From Bacteroidota bacterium (GTDB lineage: Bacteria; Bacteroidota; Bacteroidia; Chitinophagales; Saprospiraceae), in the NCBI GenBank assembly GCA_018969455.1, contig JAGWYI010000090.1, forward strand, positions 1 through 10,752: a DNA stretch of 10,752 nt, in the 5' to 3' direction. The notes beneath the pieces are model-generated. The model made no database searches, was not told where the DNA came from, and was given only the letters and a program-made list of their open reading frames with translations. The translations under genes were made by a program, and so were the position numbers. Of this stretch, positions 1-4,893 are shown in pieces. Each line of letters begins with the position of its first letter. The stretch's first letter is position 1.

Positions 1-638
1 AAATAGGCATTGGCAGCATACTTGGTCATCTCTGCCGAGCGCTCATCCATAAAATAAATCGGATTGCCCTGGCGTACAAAAGGTTCGTACAACTGTTTCA
101 TAACCCGCCGAGCCTTTTCACTTTTAGTACCAATAACCACCCGGTCGGGTTTCATGAAGTCTTCAACGGCCACACCTTCACGCAGAAACTCTGGGTTTGA
201 TACCACATCGAACATCTTTTTAGGCAGTTTTTCGGCCAAAACAGCCGTAACCTTTTCGGCAGTGGTTACAGGTACCGTGCTTTTATCCACAATAACCTTA
301 TAATCGGTGATGATTTCACTCAAATCGCGGGCAACACCCATGATGTAGGAAAGATCGGCATGCCCGTCGGCGCCCGGCGGAGTGGGCAAGGCTAAAAAAA
401 TGATCTGTGCCGAGTCTACGGCTTCTTTTAAATTGGTGGTAAAATGCAAGCGCCCCTCCTTGGTATTGCGTTCAAAAAGGAGATCCAAACCAGGTTCGAA
501 AATGGGCACTTTGCCATTCTTGAGGCTTTTTACTTTCTCCTCATTGATATCTACACAAATTACCTGATTTCCAGTTTCGGCAAAACAGGTTCCGGTTACC
601 AAACCAACGTACCCGGTACCAACTACAGCGATGTTCAT
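1..638 (-). CDS. ugd: UDP-glucose 6-dehydrogenase, N-terminal part (3' end outside window)
   Basis: NAD-dependent cytosolic enzyme that oxidises UDP-glucose twice to UDP-glucuronate, a precursor for capsule, exopolysaccharide and other nucleotide sugars. The 212 visible codons begin MNIAVVGTGYVGLVTG, a Rossmann GxGxxG motif (residues 7-12) with the NAD-ribose Asp at residue 30 (VICVDINEE). Then follow VPIFEPGLD, LPTPPGADG, DKSTVPVTT (conserved Thr121), NPEFLREG (Glu150 and Glu154) and the start of the central helix with ERSAEMTKYAANA, which holds the catalytic-type Lys206 and Asn210. The active-site Cys and the C-terminal UDP-binding domain lie beyond position 1. The start is the only ATG ahead of the Rossmann strand. 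A TAnnTTTG box at 653-660 on the same strand fits this start. The motifs match UGDH better than GDP-mannose or UDP-ManNAc dehydrogenases, though those relatives share the fold. Confidence 0.95.
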   Translation of the reverse strand, partial: MNIAVVGTGYVGLVTGTCFAETGNQVICVDINEEKVKSLKNGKVPIFEPGLDLLFERNTKEGRLHFTTNLKEAVDSAQIIFLALPTPPGADGHADLSYIMGVARDLSEIITDYKVIVDKSTVPVTTAEKVTAVLAEKLPKKMFDVVSNPEFLREGVAVEDFMKPDRVVIGTKSEKARRVMKQLYEPFVRQGNPIYFMDERSAEMTKYAANAY

Positions 639-652
639 GATGAAAAGGTTGA

Positions 653-660
653 CAAAAATA
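653..660 (-). promoter_or_regulatory. Candidate -7 box of the ugd promoter
   Basis: On the minus strand the sequence reads TATTTTTG, a full match to the Bacteroidota -7 consensus TAnnTTTG, 14 nt upstream of the ugd start codon. No convincing TTG -33 element lies 19-21 nt further upstream, so the assignment rests on the -7 box alone. The implied leader is very short. Confidence 0.4.
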
Positions 661-953
661 AATAGTGAAAAAATGAATTTGACCCAGTTGCTGAAACGGT
701 TCTATTCGCGTGTTTTGAACGTTCAGTTCAATCTGAATTGGATTGACGAGTCGTTTTTACCCAAAAACCATTCCGAAACCTTCCCAAAGGCGTTTTTTTT
801 ACGAAATTGGGCAAAATTACCGTCAAAATGACAAACTGGGCGCTTTTACATGATTTTTATTCTATATTTAATACTGGCTGAAAAAAACAACGATTTAATG
901 GAAAAATTGCCATACATTAACGTAAACGTCGATTTTTATTGCAGTGATTCTCC

Positions 954-961
954 CATCTTTG
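954..961 (+). promoter_or_regulatory. Weak candidate -7 box for the OmpA-family gene
   Basis: CATCTTTG matches TAnnTTTG at all positions but the first and lies 25 nt before the start codon at 987. The -33 position holds only a T run (933-937) instead of TTG. It is plausible by position but a weak match. Confidence 0.3.
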
Positions 962-986
962 CACACATCAATTTAAGATAATTTTT

Positions 987-2093
987 ATGATTATTGCGCG
1001 TACATGGTTTGGCATCTGCGCAGTCGTTTGCTGTATTTCAATTCAACCAAACCTGGCCCAAACCAACATCGTACCCAATCCGGGCTTTGAACGTTTTGCA
1101 AACCCACCCGTCGGATGGACCTACAAGGGCTCGGTTTTTGGCGAAATTGTCAAATACTGGTTCAGCGCCACCACCGCAAGCCCCGATGTGTACGGCCCCG
1201 GCGTAAAAGTTCCCGTTGATTGGCGCGACAAGGGCTTTGGCGACCAAATTCCTCATACCGGAAAATGTATGGCAGGCCTCACCTTGTTTGGATGCACCAA
1301 CGGAAAACCGCACTGCAGGGAATATATTGAAATTCAATTGATGGAGCCGCTCGTGATCGGTCAAACCTATTACGTAGAATTTTGGACTACCCACCTGCAA
1401 AAATCCCTGCAAATTAACAATCTAGGAGCCTACTTTACCGTGGGAGAAATAAAAAGAAGCACCGACGAAATTTTGGTACGCGAAGCACAACTGATCAGCA
1501 CCAACTTAATGGAAGCTCCCGATGGCAAATGGATCAAGGTAAGCGGGTACTTTCAAGCAAAATACGAGGCCGAATTTATTGTGATAGGCAATTTTGCCGA
1601 TGACGCAAATACCCTTAGCCTCAACTACCGTGACGATTGCTTCAATTACGCCTATTATTATATTGATGATGTGTTGGTTAAAAAATCGCCGCCTTACCTG
1701 CCCGTGCCCGTTAAACCCGATGACCTCACACGCCAAATTCTGGAACCCGGTAAAACCATTCAACTTAAAAATATTTACTTTGAATTCGATCAGGACGAAT
1801 TGATGCCGCGCTCCTATGTAGAACTCAATAAATTGCTCAAAATCCTGAAAGAACACCCTCGCATGGAAATCGAAATTGCCGGACACACCGATAATTACGG
1901 CGAAGATGCCTACAACCTCGACCTTTCTACCCGTCGAGCCAAATCAGTCATGGCTTTTTTAACTCAAAATAAAATCGCTCCAGGCCGACTCAAATTTAAA
2001 GGCTGGGGCGAATCCAAACCGGTGGCATCCAACGACACCGAGGAAGGCCGCGCACAAAACCGCCGTGTGGAGTTTACTATCTTGAAAAAATAA
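987..2093 (+). CDS. OmpA-family protein with N-terminal beta-sandwich-like domain
   Basis: Probable periplasmic or outer-membrane-associated protein that anchors to peptidoglycan. An N-terminal signal peptide (residues 1-25, hydrophobic core FGICAVVCCISI, likely cleavage after LAQ) is followed by NIVPNPGFE and a roughly 200-residue aromatic-rich region (28-232) ending in YYYIDDVLVKK. This is the look of galactose-binding or carbohydrate-binding-like beta-sandwich domains common in Bacteroidota surface proteins. A proline-rich linker (234-246) leads to a typical OmpA C-terminal domain (255-366): IYFEFDQDEL, then IAGHTDNYGED (Asp302) and LSTRRAKSV (Arg316/317), which supply diaminopimelate-contacting positions, and finally NRRVEF. 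There is no transmembrane barrel and no TPR or WD repeat. It is monocistronic by layout. The ligand of the N-terminal domain is unknown. Confidence is high for the OmpA domain and modest for the N-terminal fold. Confidence 0.9.
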   Translation: MIIARTWFGICAVVCCISIQPNLAQTNIVPNPGFERFANPPVGWTYKGSVFGEIVKYWFSATTASPDVYGPGVKVPVDWRDKGFGDQIPHTGKCMAGLTLFGCTNGKPHCREYIEIQLMEPLVIGQTYYVEFWTTHLQKSLQINNLGAYFTVGEIKRSTDEILVREAQLISTNLMEAPDGKWIKVSGYFQAKYEAEFIVIGNFADDANTLSLNYRDDCFNYAYYYIDDVLVKKSPPYLPVPVKPDDLTRQILEPGKTIQLKNIYFEFDQDELMPRSYVELNKLLKILKEHPRMEIEIAGHTDNYGEDAYNLDLSTRRAKSVMAFLTQNKIAPGRLKFKGWGESKPVASNDTEEGRAQNRRVEFTILKK

Positions 2094-2108
2094 AACAACG
2101 TATTTTTT
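2085..2108 (+). terminator. Weak A/T-only inverted repeat at the end of the OmpA-family gene
   Basis: AAAAAATA (2085-2092) and TATTTTTT (2101-2108) are perfect 8-bp complements around an 8-nt loop. The left arm includes part of the stop codon, and the right arm supplies a T tract. Because the stem has no G-C pair, it would be weak; it may assist termination but is not a classical terminator. Confidence 0.3.
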
Positions 2109-2140
2109 AGTTACAAAACTTATACTATAGTTGCATAACT
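2109..2140 (+). promoter_or_regulatory. Twin palindromic operator for the BlaI-family repressor
   Basis: Two copies of AGTT-N4-AACT are visible: AGTTACAAAACT (2109-2120) and AGTTGCATAACT (2129-2140). They share AGTTrCAwAACT and sit exactly 20 bp apart, about two helical turns. The second copy covers the putative -33 TTG (2131-2133) of the promoter in front of the repressor gene. BlaI/MecI repressors are dimers that bind short dyads overlapping their own promoter, so this is the expected place and form for an autoregulatory operator. The half-site assignment is inferred from symmetry. Confidence 0.6.
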
Positions 2141-2161
2141 TAAAAAACCATTTTACCTTTG
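2131..2161 (+). promoter_or_regulatory. Bacteroidota-type promoter of the BlaI/BlaR1-like operon
   Basis: TTG (2131-2133), a 20-nt spacer and TACCTTTG (2154-2161) match the TTG / TAnnTTTG consensus of the Bacteroidota primary sigma factor. The start codon at 2166 is only 4 nt after the -7 box, so the transcript would be leaderless or nearly so. The -33 element lies within the second operator palindrome. Confidence 0.6.
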
Positions 2162-2165
2162 TGTC

Positions 2166-2546
2166 ATGCAAAAATTGACCAAAGCAGAAGAAGAAATCAT
2201 GCAACGCATTTGGGACTTGGGTCCCAGTACCGTTAGTGATTTATTGAAAACCATGGATGCACCGCATCCCCCGCACAGTTCGGTTTCAAGCATTGTTCGG
2301 ATTCTGGAAAAAAAGGGATTTGTGGGGCATAAAGCATATGGTAAAACCTATGAATACCACCCAATTGTAGAAAAAAAGGATTACGGCCGAAACAGCTTGC
2401 TTGAAGTTGTACAACAGTATTTTGACGGATCTGCTTCCAACCTGGTTTCTCATTTGCTTGAAGATCGCAAACTCAGCGAGCAAGATCTGTCCGAATTGTT
2501 AAAAAAATGGGACGCCTTGGATAAGACTCCCCAAAAACCGACCTGA
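2166..2546 (+). CDS. BlaI/MecI/CopY-family transcriptional repressor
   Basis: Winged-helix DNA-binding repressor of the penicillinase-repressor family (126 aa, the family's usual length). The opening LTKAEEEIMQRIWDLGPSTVSDLLKTM and HSSVSSIVRILEKKGFVGHKAYGKTYEYHPIV form the winged helix (residues 1-72), with the recognition helix around SSVSSIVRILEKKG. The C-terminal helices (GSASNLVSHLLEDRKLSEQDLSELLKKW) are the dimerisation part, where BlaI and MecI are cut when the sensor is activated. The gene is 3 bp upstream of a BlaR1-like M56 peptidase, the standard regulator/sensor pair. It is probably autoregulated through the two palindromes at 2109-2140. In Bacteroidota such pairs are numerous and most do not control beta-lactamases, so resistance should not be assumed. 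Confidence 0.93.
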   Translation: MQKLTKAEEEIMQRIWDLGPSTVSDLLKTMDAPHPPHSSVSSIVRILEKKGFVGHKAYGKTYEYHPIVEKKDYGRNSLLEVVQQYFDGSASNLVSHLLEDRKLSEQDLSELLKKWDALDKTPQKPT

Positions 2547-2549
2547 ACG

Positions 2550-3701
2550 ATGGTGTTATTTGGTCTTACCGCTTCCCTTTTTTGGGCATTTTGTGCTGTT
2601 TTTTATTGTTTTTTTCTAAAAAACGACACATTCTTTCAATTGCGACGACTGTGGTTGTGGTTGAGTATGGCTGGGGGCATATGGTGGGCCTCCCAAACCA
2701 TGACCCCCGATGCCCATGCCTTGCCCTTGGTGCAATTGGAGCCTGTTTTTAAAATGGATGAGGCGCTTTCTTCCGATTCCAAGCCCGATTGGTACCAAAT
2801 CGCGTGTATGGTTTATGCTATCGGCGTATTATTGGCTGGATTTCGCTTGTTGCGTGGACTCTGGAAATTGTATCGAATGATAAAAAAGGGGAGGTGGACC
2901 CGCCTGGATGAACATATTGTGTTGGTTGAAGTGCAAAATCTGGAGCATCCAGTATCTTTTTTCAGGTTCATTTTAACCCCGCCTGACTTTTCTCCGGAAC
3001 GCGATGCCGCCATTTTTGCACACGAACGCGCGCATATTATTGGAAAGCACAGTTGGGAAGTTTTGCTGCTAGAAGTGATGCTTGTAGTACTGTGGTTACA
3101 CCCTTTTATATACTGGTTTCGTGGAGAAATTCGGATTTTACATGAATACCTGGCCGATCGGGCCGTATTACAAACACATTCTCGCGGCCAGTATGGTCGT
3201 TTGTTGTTGAAGCAATCGGGGCATTTTCCGCTTGCACTTCAATTTTATCAATCGCCCCTGCATTTGCGCCTCAACATGCTCGGCCAGGCAGAAACCGCAT
3301 CTGTTAATCGGTGGAAATATGTGGTTATTTTGCCCTTAATAGCCATTTTTACCGGTTTGGGTTCGGAATTCCGAGCGCCTTTGCCGCTTGTCACAACGCA
3401 ACTCGATCAACTTCCGCAATTCCCAGGGGGTACCCAAGCGTTGTTTCAGTATTTAAACACTGCCATAAAATACCCCGAATTGGCCCAAAAACAAGGAATT
3501 GAAGGGATGGTCGTTGTGCGTTTTGTGGTTCTTTCCAATGGGCGCCTGACTCAAATTGGTACCCGTGGAGCCGACAACAGTACATTGCAGGCTGAAGCCA
3601 TCCGGGTGGTGAAGAAAATGCCCGAATGGATTCCCGGCACCTTATCGGGCCGCGCCGTTGCAGCAGAAGTGATGCTGCCCATAAAATTCAAACTTCAATA
3701 A
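2550..3701 (+). CDS. BlaR1-like M56 membrane metallopeptidase with C-terminal TonB domain
   Basis: Predicted membrane sensor-protease paired with the upstream BlaI-like repressor. Membrane segments appear at about residues 2-22, 33-48, 84-105, 169-190 and 256-271. The M56 zinc site is clear: HERAH (158-162, HExxH form) and Glu199 in LHEYLADRAV as the probable third ligand. It lies in a cytoplasmic loop as in BlaR1. The BlaR1 penicillin-binding sensor domain is absent. Instead residues about 284-383 form a TonB C-terminal-like domain (LPQFPGGTQALFQYL, GMVVVRFVVLSNGRL, WIPGTLSGRAV, MLPIKFKLQ) that should face the periplasm. At 383 aa it is shorter than classical BlaR1. The domain replacement suggests an envelope signal other than a beta-lactam, but this is inference. 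A terminator hairpin follows the stop codon. Confidence 0.92.
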   Translation: MVLFGLTASLFWAFCAVFYCFFLKNDTFFQLRRLWLWLSMAGGIWWASQTMTPDAHALPLVQLEPVFKMDEALSSDSKPDWYQIACMVYAIGVLLAGFRLLRGLWKLYRMIKKGRWTRLDEHIVLVEVQNLEHPVSFFRFILTPPDFSPERDAAIFAHERAHIIGKHSWEVLLLEVMLVVLWLHPFIYWFRGEIRILHEYLADRAVLQTHSRGQYGRLLLKQSGHFPLALQFYQSPLHLRLNMLGQAETASVNRWKYVVILPLIAIFTGLGSEFRAPLPLVTTQLDQLPQFPGGTQALFQYLNTAIKYPELAQKQGIEGMVVVRFVVLSNGRLTQIGTRGADNSTLQAEAIRVVKKMPEWIPGTLSGRAVAAEVMLPIKFKLQ

Positions 3702-3731
3702 TCGCTGATGGCTTTTGGCACTGCGTTCTGG

Positions 3732-3788
3732 CCGCTTAAAATACGGCTTAAGTCCTTAAAAAGCAGCCTTTTAAGCGGTATTTTATAA
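3732..3788 (+). terminator. Terminator hairpin after the BlaR1-like gene
   Basis: CCGCTTAAAA (3732-3741) pairs perfectly with TTTTAAGCGG (3769-3778), and inside it GGCT (3745-3748) pairs with AGCC (3765-3768), stacking on the outer stem with a 3-nt bulge. The stem is followed by TATTTTATA. It lies 30 nt after the stop codon and should end the regulator/sensor transcript. Confidence 0.7.
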
Positions 3789-3820
3789 TCTACCAAACCC
3801 TTTGTACGCTGTTGCCCTGT

Positions 3821-3844
3821 TTTGACAAGGGGAGTATTGTCAAA
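3821..3844. promoter_or_regulatory. Inverted repeat TTTGACAA-N8-TTGTCAAA
   Basis: A perfect 8-bp dyad (3821-3828 and 3837-3844) with an 8-nt spacer lies 39 nt upstream of the small TonB-domain gene and overlaps the first copy of the 14-bp tandem repeat. It could be an operator for an unknown dimeric regulator or a leader hairpin. No clear TAnnTTTG box was found for this gene, so the promoter position is unknown. The dyad does not resemble the AGTT-N4-AACT palindromes at 2109-2140. Confidence 0.4.
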
Positions 3845-3883
3845 TTTCATCACTAAAATTTCATCACTAAAATTTCATCATTA
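3842..3883 (+). repeat. Three tandem copies of a 14-bp repeat abutting a start codon
   Basis: AAATTTCATCACTA occurs at 3842-3855 and 3856-3869, and a copy with one substitution (AAATTTCATCATTA) at 3870-3883. The final A of the third copy is the first base of the ATG. The array therefore is the entire immediate 5' leader of the small TonB-domain gene. It contains no Shine-Dalgarno sequence. Copy-number change by slippage would alter leader length in 14-nt steps. Confidence 0.85.
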
Positions 3884-4266
3884 TGAAAAATTTGATTTAT
3901 CTTTTTTCAATTTGCCTGCTTTCACTAAGCACAACGGGTTTGAAGGCACAATCGTTGCCCGAAAAAAATGCAGAATTTCCGGGCGGCAGCAATGCGTTGT
4001 ATCAATTCCTGGGTAAAAACATGAGCTACCCTGCAAATGCGCGCAGTTCAAAGGCCGAGGGCACCGTGATTGTAAAATTTGTAGTGGAAAGCGATGGCAG
4101 CCTGAGCAATTTTTCGACAGCTCAAACAGCAAGTTTTACCCACCCCGATTTGGTAAAAGAAGCGCTCCGAGTTGCCAAATTGATGCCCCTTTGGATTCCG
4201 GCAGAAAAAGGCGGCGTTCCGGTACAATCAGAAATGCTCATGCCCGTAAAATTTAAACTTCAATAA
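3883..4266 (+). CDS. Small secreted TonB C-terminal-domain protein
   Basis: Predicted 127-aa periplasmic protein with a signal peptide (MKNLIYLFSICLLSLSTTGLKAQ, residues 1-23) and then a single TonB C-terminal-like domain (about 30-127). It lacks the membrane anchor and proline-rich spacer of true TonB. The domain is visibly related to the C-terminal region of the BlaR1-like protein encoded just upstream: AEFPGGSNALYQFL against PQFPGGTQALFQYL, GTVIVKFVV against GMVVVRFVV, and the same ending PxKFKLQ. Even the DNA around the two stop codons is similar (AAACTTCAATAA in both). This suggests a duplication of the sensor's periplasmic domain. It may interact with that sensor or with other envelope TonB-domain proteins, which is inference. 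The start is fixed by the signal peptide. It is separated from the sensor gene by a terminator, so it is likely transcribed on its own. Confidence 0.85.
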   Translation: MKNLIYLFSICLLSLSTTGLKAQSLPEKNAEFPGGSNALYQFLGKNMSYPANARSSKAEGTVIVKFVVESDGSLSNFSTAQTASFTHPDLVKEALRVAKLMPLWIPAEKGGVPVQSEMLMPVKFKLQ

Positions 4267-4272
4267 GTTTGG

Positions 4273-4316
4273 TTTGCACCATACGAAGCGGAAAAATTCG
4301 GTTCGTATGGTGCAAA
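4273..4316 (+). terminator. Perfect 15-bp hairpin after the TonB-domain gene
   Basis: TTTGCACCATACGAA (4273-4287) is exactly complementary to TTCGTATGGTGCAAA (4302-4316) with a 14-nt loop. It starts 6 nt after the stop codon. The position suggests transcription termination or 3'-end protection of the mRNA. There is no T tract downstream (AAGCG follows), so it is not a textbook intrinsic terminator. Confidence 0.6.
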
Positions 4317-4367
4317 AAGCGTTTGTATACTTTACGCCGTCAGATTTTGTGCATAACGATCTTTATA

Positions 4368-4423
4368 AATCATTATAAATCAGCGAAATCCATCCTGATT
4401 TATCCACAAAATCCGGCGAATCC
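4368..4423. repeat. Phased AATC/ATCC motif array with ~10-nt period
   Basis: AATC or ATCC motifs begin at 4368, 4378, 4387, 4392, 4402, 4410 and 4419, mostly 9-10 nt apart. An inverted pair ATAAATCA (4375-4382) and TGATTTAT (4396-4403) lies within, and ATCCTGrTTTAT occurs as an imperfect direct repeat (from 4392 and 4420). It has the appearance of a degenerate dispersed intergenic repeat. Whether other copies exist in the genome cannot be seen here. Confidence 0.4.
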
Positions 4424-4453
4424 TGGTTTATATTACTTTTTTCGGGTCTTTTT

Positions 4454-4484
4454 TTGTTGTTTTAACAAAATTCCAATATACTTG
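4454..4484 (+). promoter_or_regulatory. Orphan Bacteroidota-type promoter
   Basis: TTG (4454-4456), a 20-nt spacer and TATACTTG (4477-4484, 7 of 8 matches to TAnnTTTG) form a good promoter with no gene behind it. A second TTG at 4457-4459 would give a 17-nt spacer. Transcription would start near 4490 and run into the terminator at 4508-4530 and then the structured region beyond. Confidence 0.45.
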
Positions 4485-4507
4485 CAGTATTAATTGATCC
4501 TGCCTTC

Positions 4508-4530
4508 TGCCCGGGATTCGGGCATTTTTT
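4508..4530 (+). terminator. Intrinsic terminator about 20 nt after an orphan promoter
   Basis: TGCCCG (4508-4513), a 5-nt loop and CGGGCA (4519-4524) form a perfect GC-rich stem directly followed by TTTTTT (4525-4530). It is a textbook intrinsic terminator. It stands 242 nt past the nearest upstream coding sequence and close behind the candidate promoter at 4454-4484, so it may end a very short RNA or act as an attenuator for a longer transcript. Confidence 0.6.
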
Positions 4531-4663
4531 CCGAACACTATGGTTTTGGTAAGTCGCATTACCGGCTTTTGAGTCATCGCAATTTGCGTTGGATTCCTTG
4601 TTATTTCCGAATAATTGATTCTTCAAATTCGGAGTCTCCCTTGTGTACTAATCCGATTTTATT

Positions 4664-4735
4664 CCGGTAAAGTTGCGCACCCGCGCGATGTTGCCGGTAG
4701 GGGCACTTTACCACTCCTGGCCGGCCATCGCGCGA
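4664..4735. ncRNA. Interleaved inverted repeats with pseudoknot potential (possible structured RNA)
   Basis: GGTAAAGT (4666-4673) is complementary to ACTTTACC (4705-4712), and CGCGCGATG (4682-4690) to CATCGCGCG (4726-4734). The order is A-B-A'-B'. The B stem continues inward through GCCGG (4693-4697) / CCGGC (4721-4725) and AGG/CCT, giving a long hairpin whose terminal loop carries ACTTTACC. That loop can pair with GGTAAAGT just upstream of the hairpin, an H-type pseudoknot. The strand of any RNA is unknown. A plus-strand transcript would be framed by the promoter at 4454 and the stem at 4857. No known RNA family was recognised. Confidence 0.35.
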
Positions 4736-4802
4736 TCCCAATTGGAACCGGGCAATAAAACGGTAAGTTTAGGTGAATTAATACCAACACCCTTGAACTG
4801 TG

Positions 4803-4822
4803 TTTTCCCAGACCTGGGAAAA
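4803..4822. repeat. Stable short hairpin TTTTCCCA / TGGGAAAA
   Basis: TTTTCCCA (4803-4810), loop GACC and TGGGAAAA (4815-4822) form a perfect 8-bp stem; the loop's G and C could add a ninth pair. No T tract follows on either strand, so it is better read as part of a structured region, or as 3'-end structure of the convergent beta-lactamase-fold gene's mRNA, than as a terminator. Confidence 0.5.
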
Positions 4823-4856
4823 GCGACATAAAACCCGTATTTATCTACCGTTTCGC

Positions 4857-4893
4857 ACCCCGTTCCCGAAGTTGAATTTAGGATCGGGGTTTT
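4857..4893 (+). terminator. Terminator-like stem facing the convergent hydrolase gene
   Basis: ACCCCG (4857-4862) pairs with CGGGGT (4885-4890), and an alternative CCCGA (4865-4869) / TCGGG (4884-4888) overlaps it. TTT follows on the plus strand, and AAAACCCC starts the minus-strand 3' region of the hydrolase gene. It could end a plus-strand RNA from the structured region, or act as part of the 3' end of the hydrolase transcript. The 22-nt loop lowers confidence. Confidence 0.35.

Larger units (their letters stand above)
639..986. other. Intergenic region between divergent ugd and OmpA-family genes
   Basis: This 348-bp AT-rich gap carries the divergent promoters. Short open frames within it have no family-like content. 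Apart from the ugd -7 box near its left end and a weaker CATCTTTG box near its right end, only low-complexity A/T runs are visible, for example T8 at about 793-800. No structured RNA or repeat was seen. Confidence 0.6.
4267..4891. other. Gene-free region of 625 bp rich in inverted repeats
   Basis: No credible coding frame was found on either strand; the open frames are short and broken by stops. The region instead holds the 15-bp hairpin at 4273-4316, a phased AATC array at 4368-4423, a promoter-terminator pair at 4454-4530, a hairpin at 4607-4632 (CCGAAT/ATTCGG with inner TTGA/TCAA), interleaved inverted repeats at 4666-4734, an 8-bp hairpin with a 4-nt loop at 4803-4822 (TTTTCCCA/TGGGAAAA) and a terminator-like stem at 4857-4893. 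GC content rises sharply around 4664-4757. The density of structure suggests one or more structured RNAs. No signature of RNase P RNA, tmRNA, SRP RNA or a known riboswitch was recognised. Confidence 0.6.

Noticed and set aside
631..831. 66-codon plus-strand open frame after the ugd start
   Set aside because: It lies in the divergent promoter region, is low in complexity and resembles no known protein.
4664..4735. Integron attC site or REP element
   Set aside because: No GTTRRRY/RYYYAAC core pair at the ends and no integrase or RAYT transposase in the window.
4664..4891. Minus-strand frame open for about 60 codons in the structured region, read as a possible pseudogene remnant
   Set aside because: No start codon, several stops soon after, and no recognisable family. 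The inverted-repeat structure explains the sequence better.
4490..4893. RNase P RNA, tmRNA, SRP RNA or 6S RNA
   Set aside because: The length is about right for RNase P RNA, but the conserved boxes (GAGGAAAGTCC-type, ACAGAA) were not found on either strand, and no tmRNA CCA end or SRP GGAA loop motif is visible.
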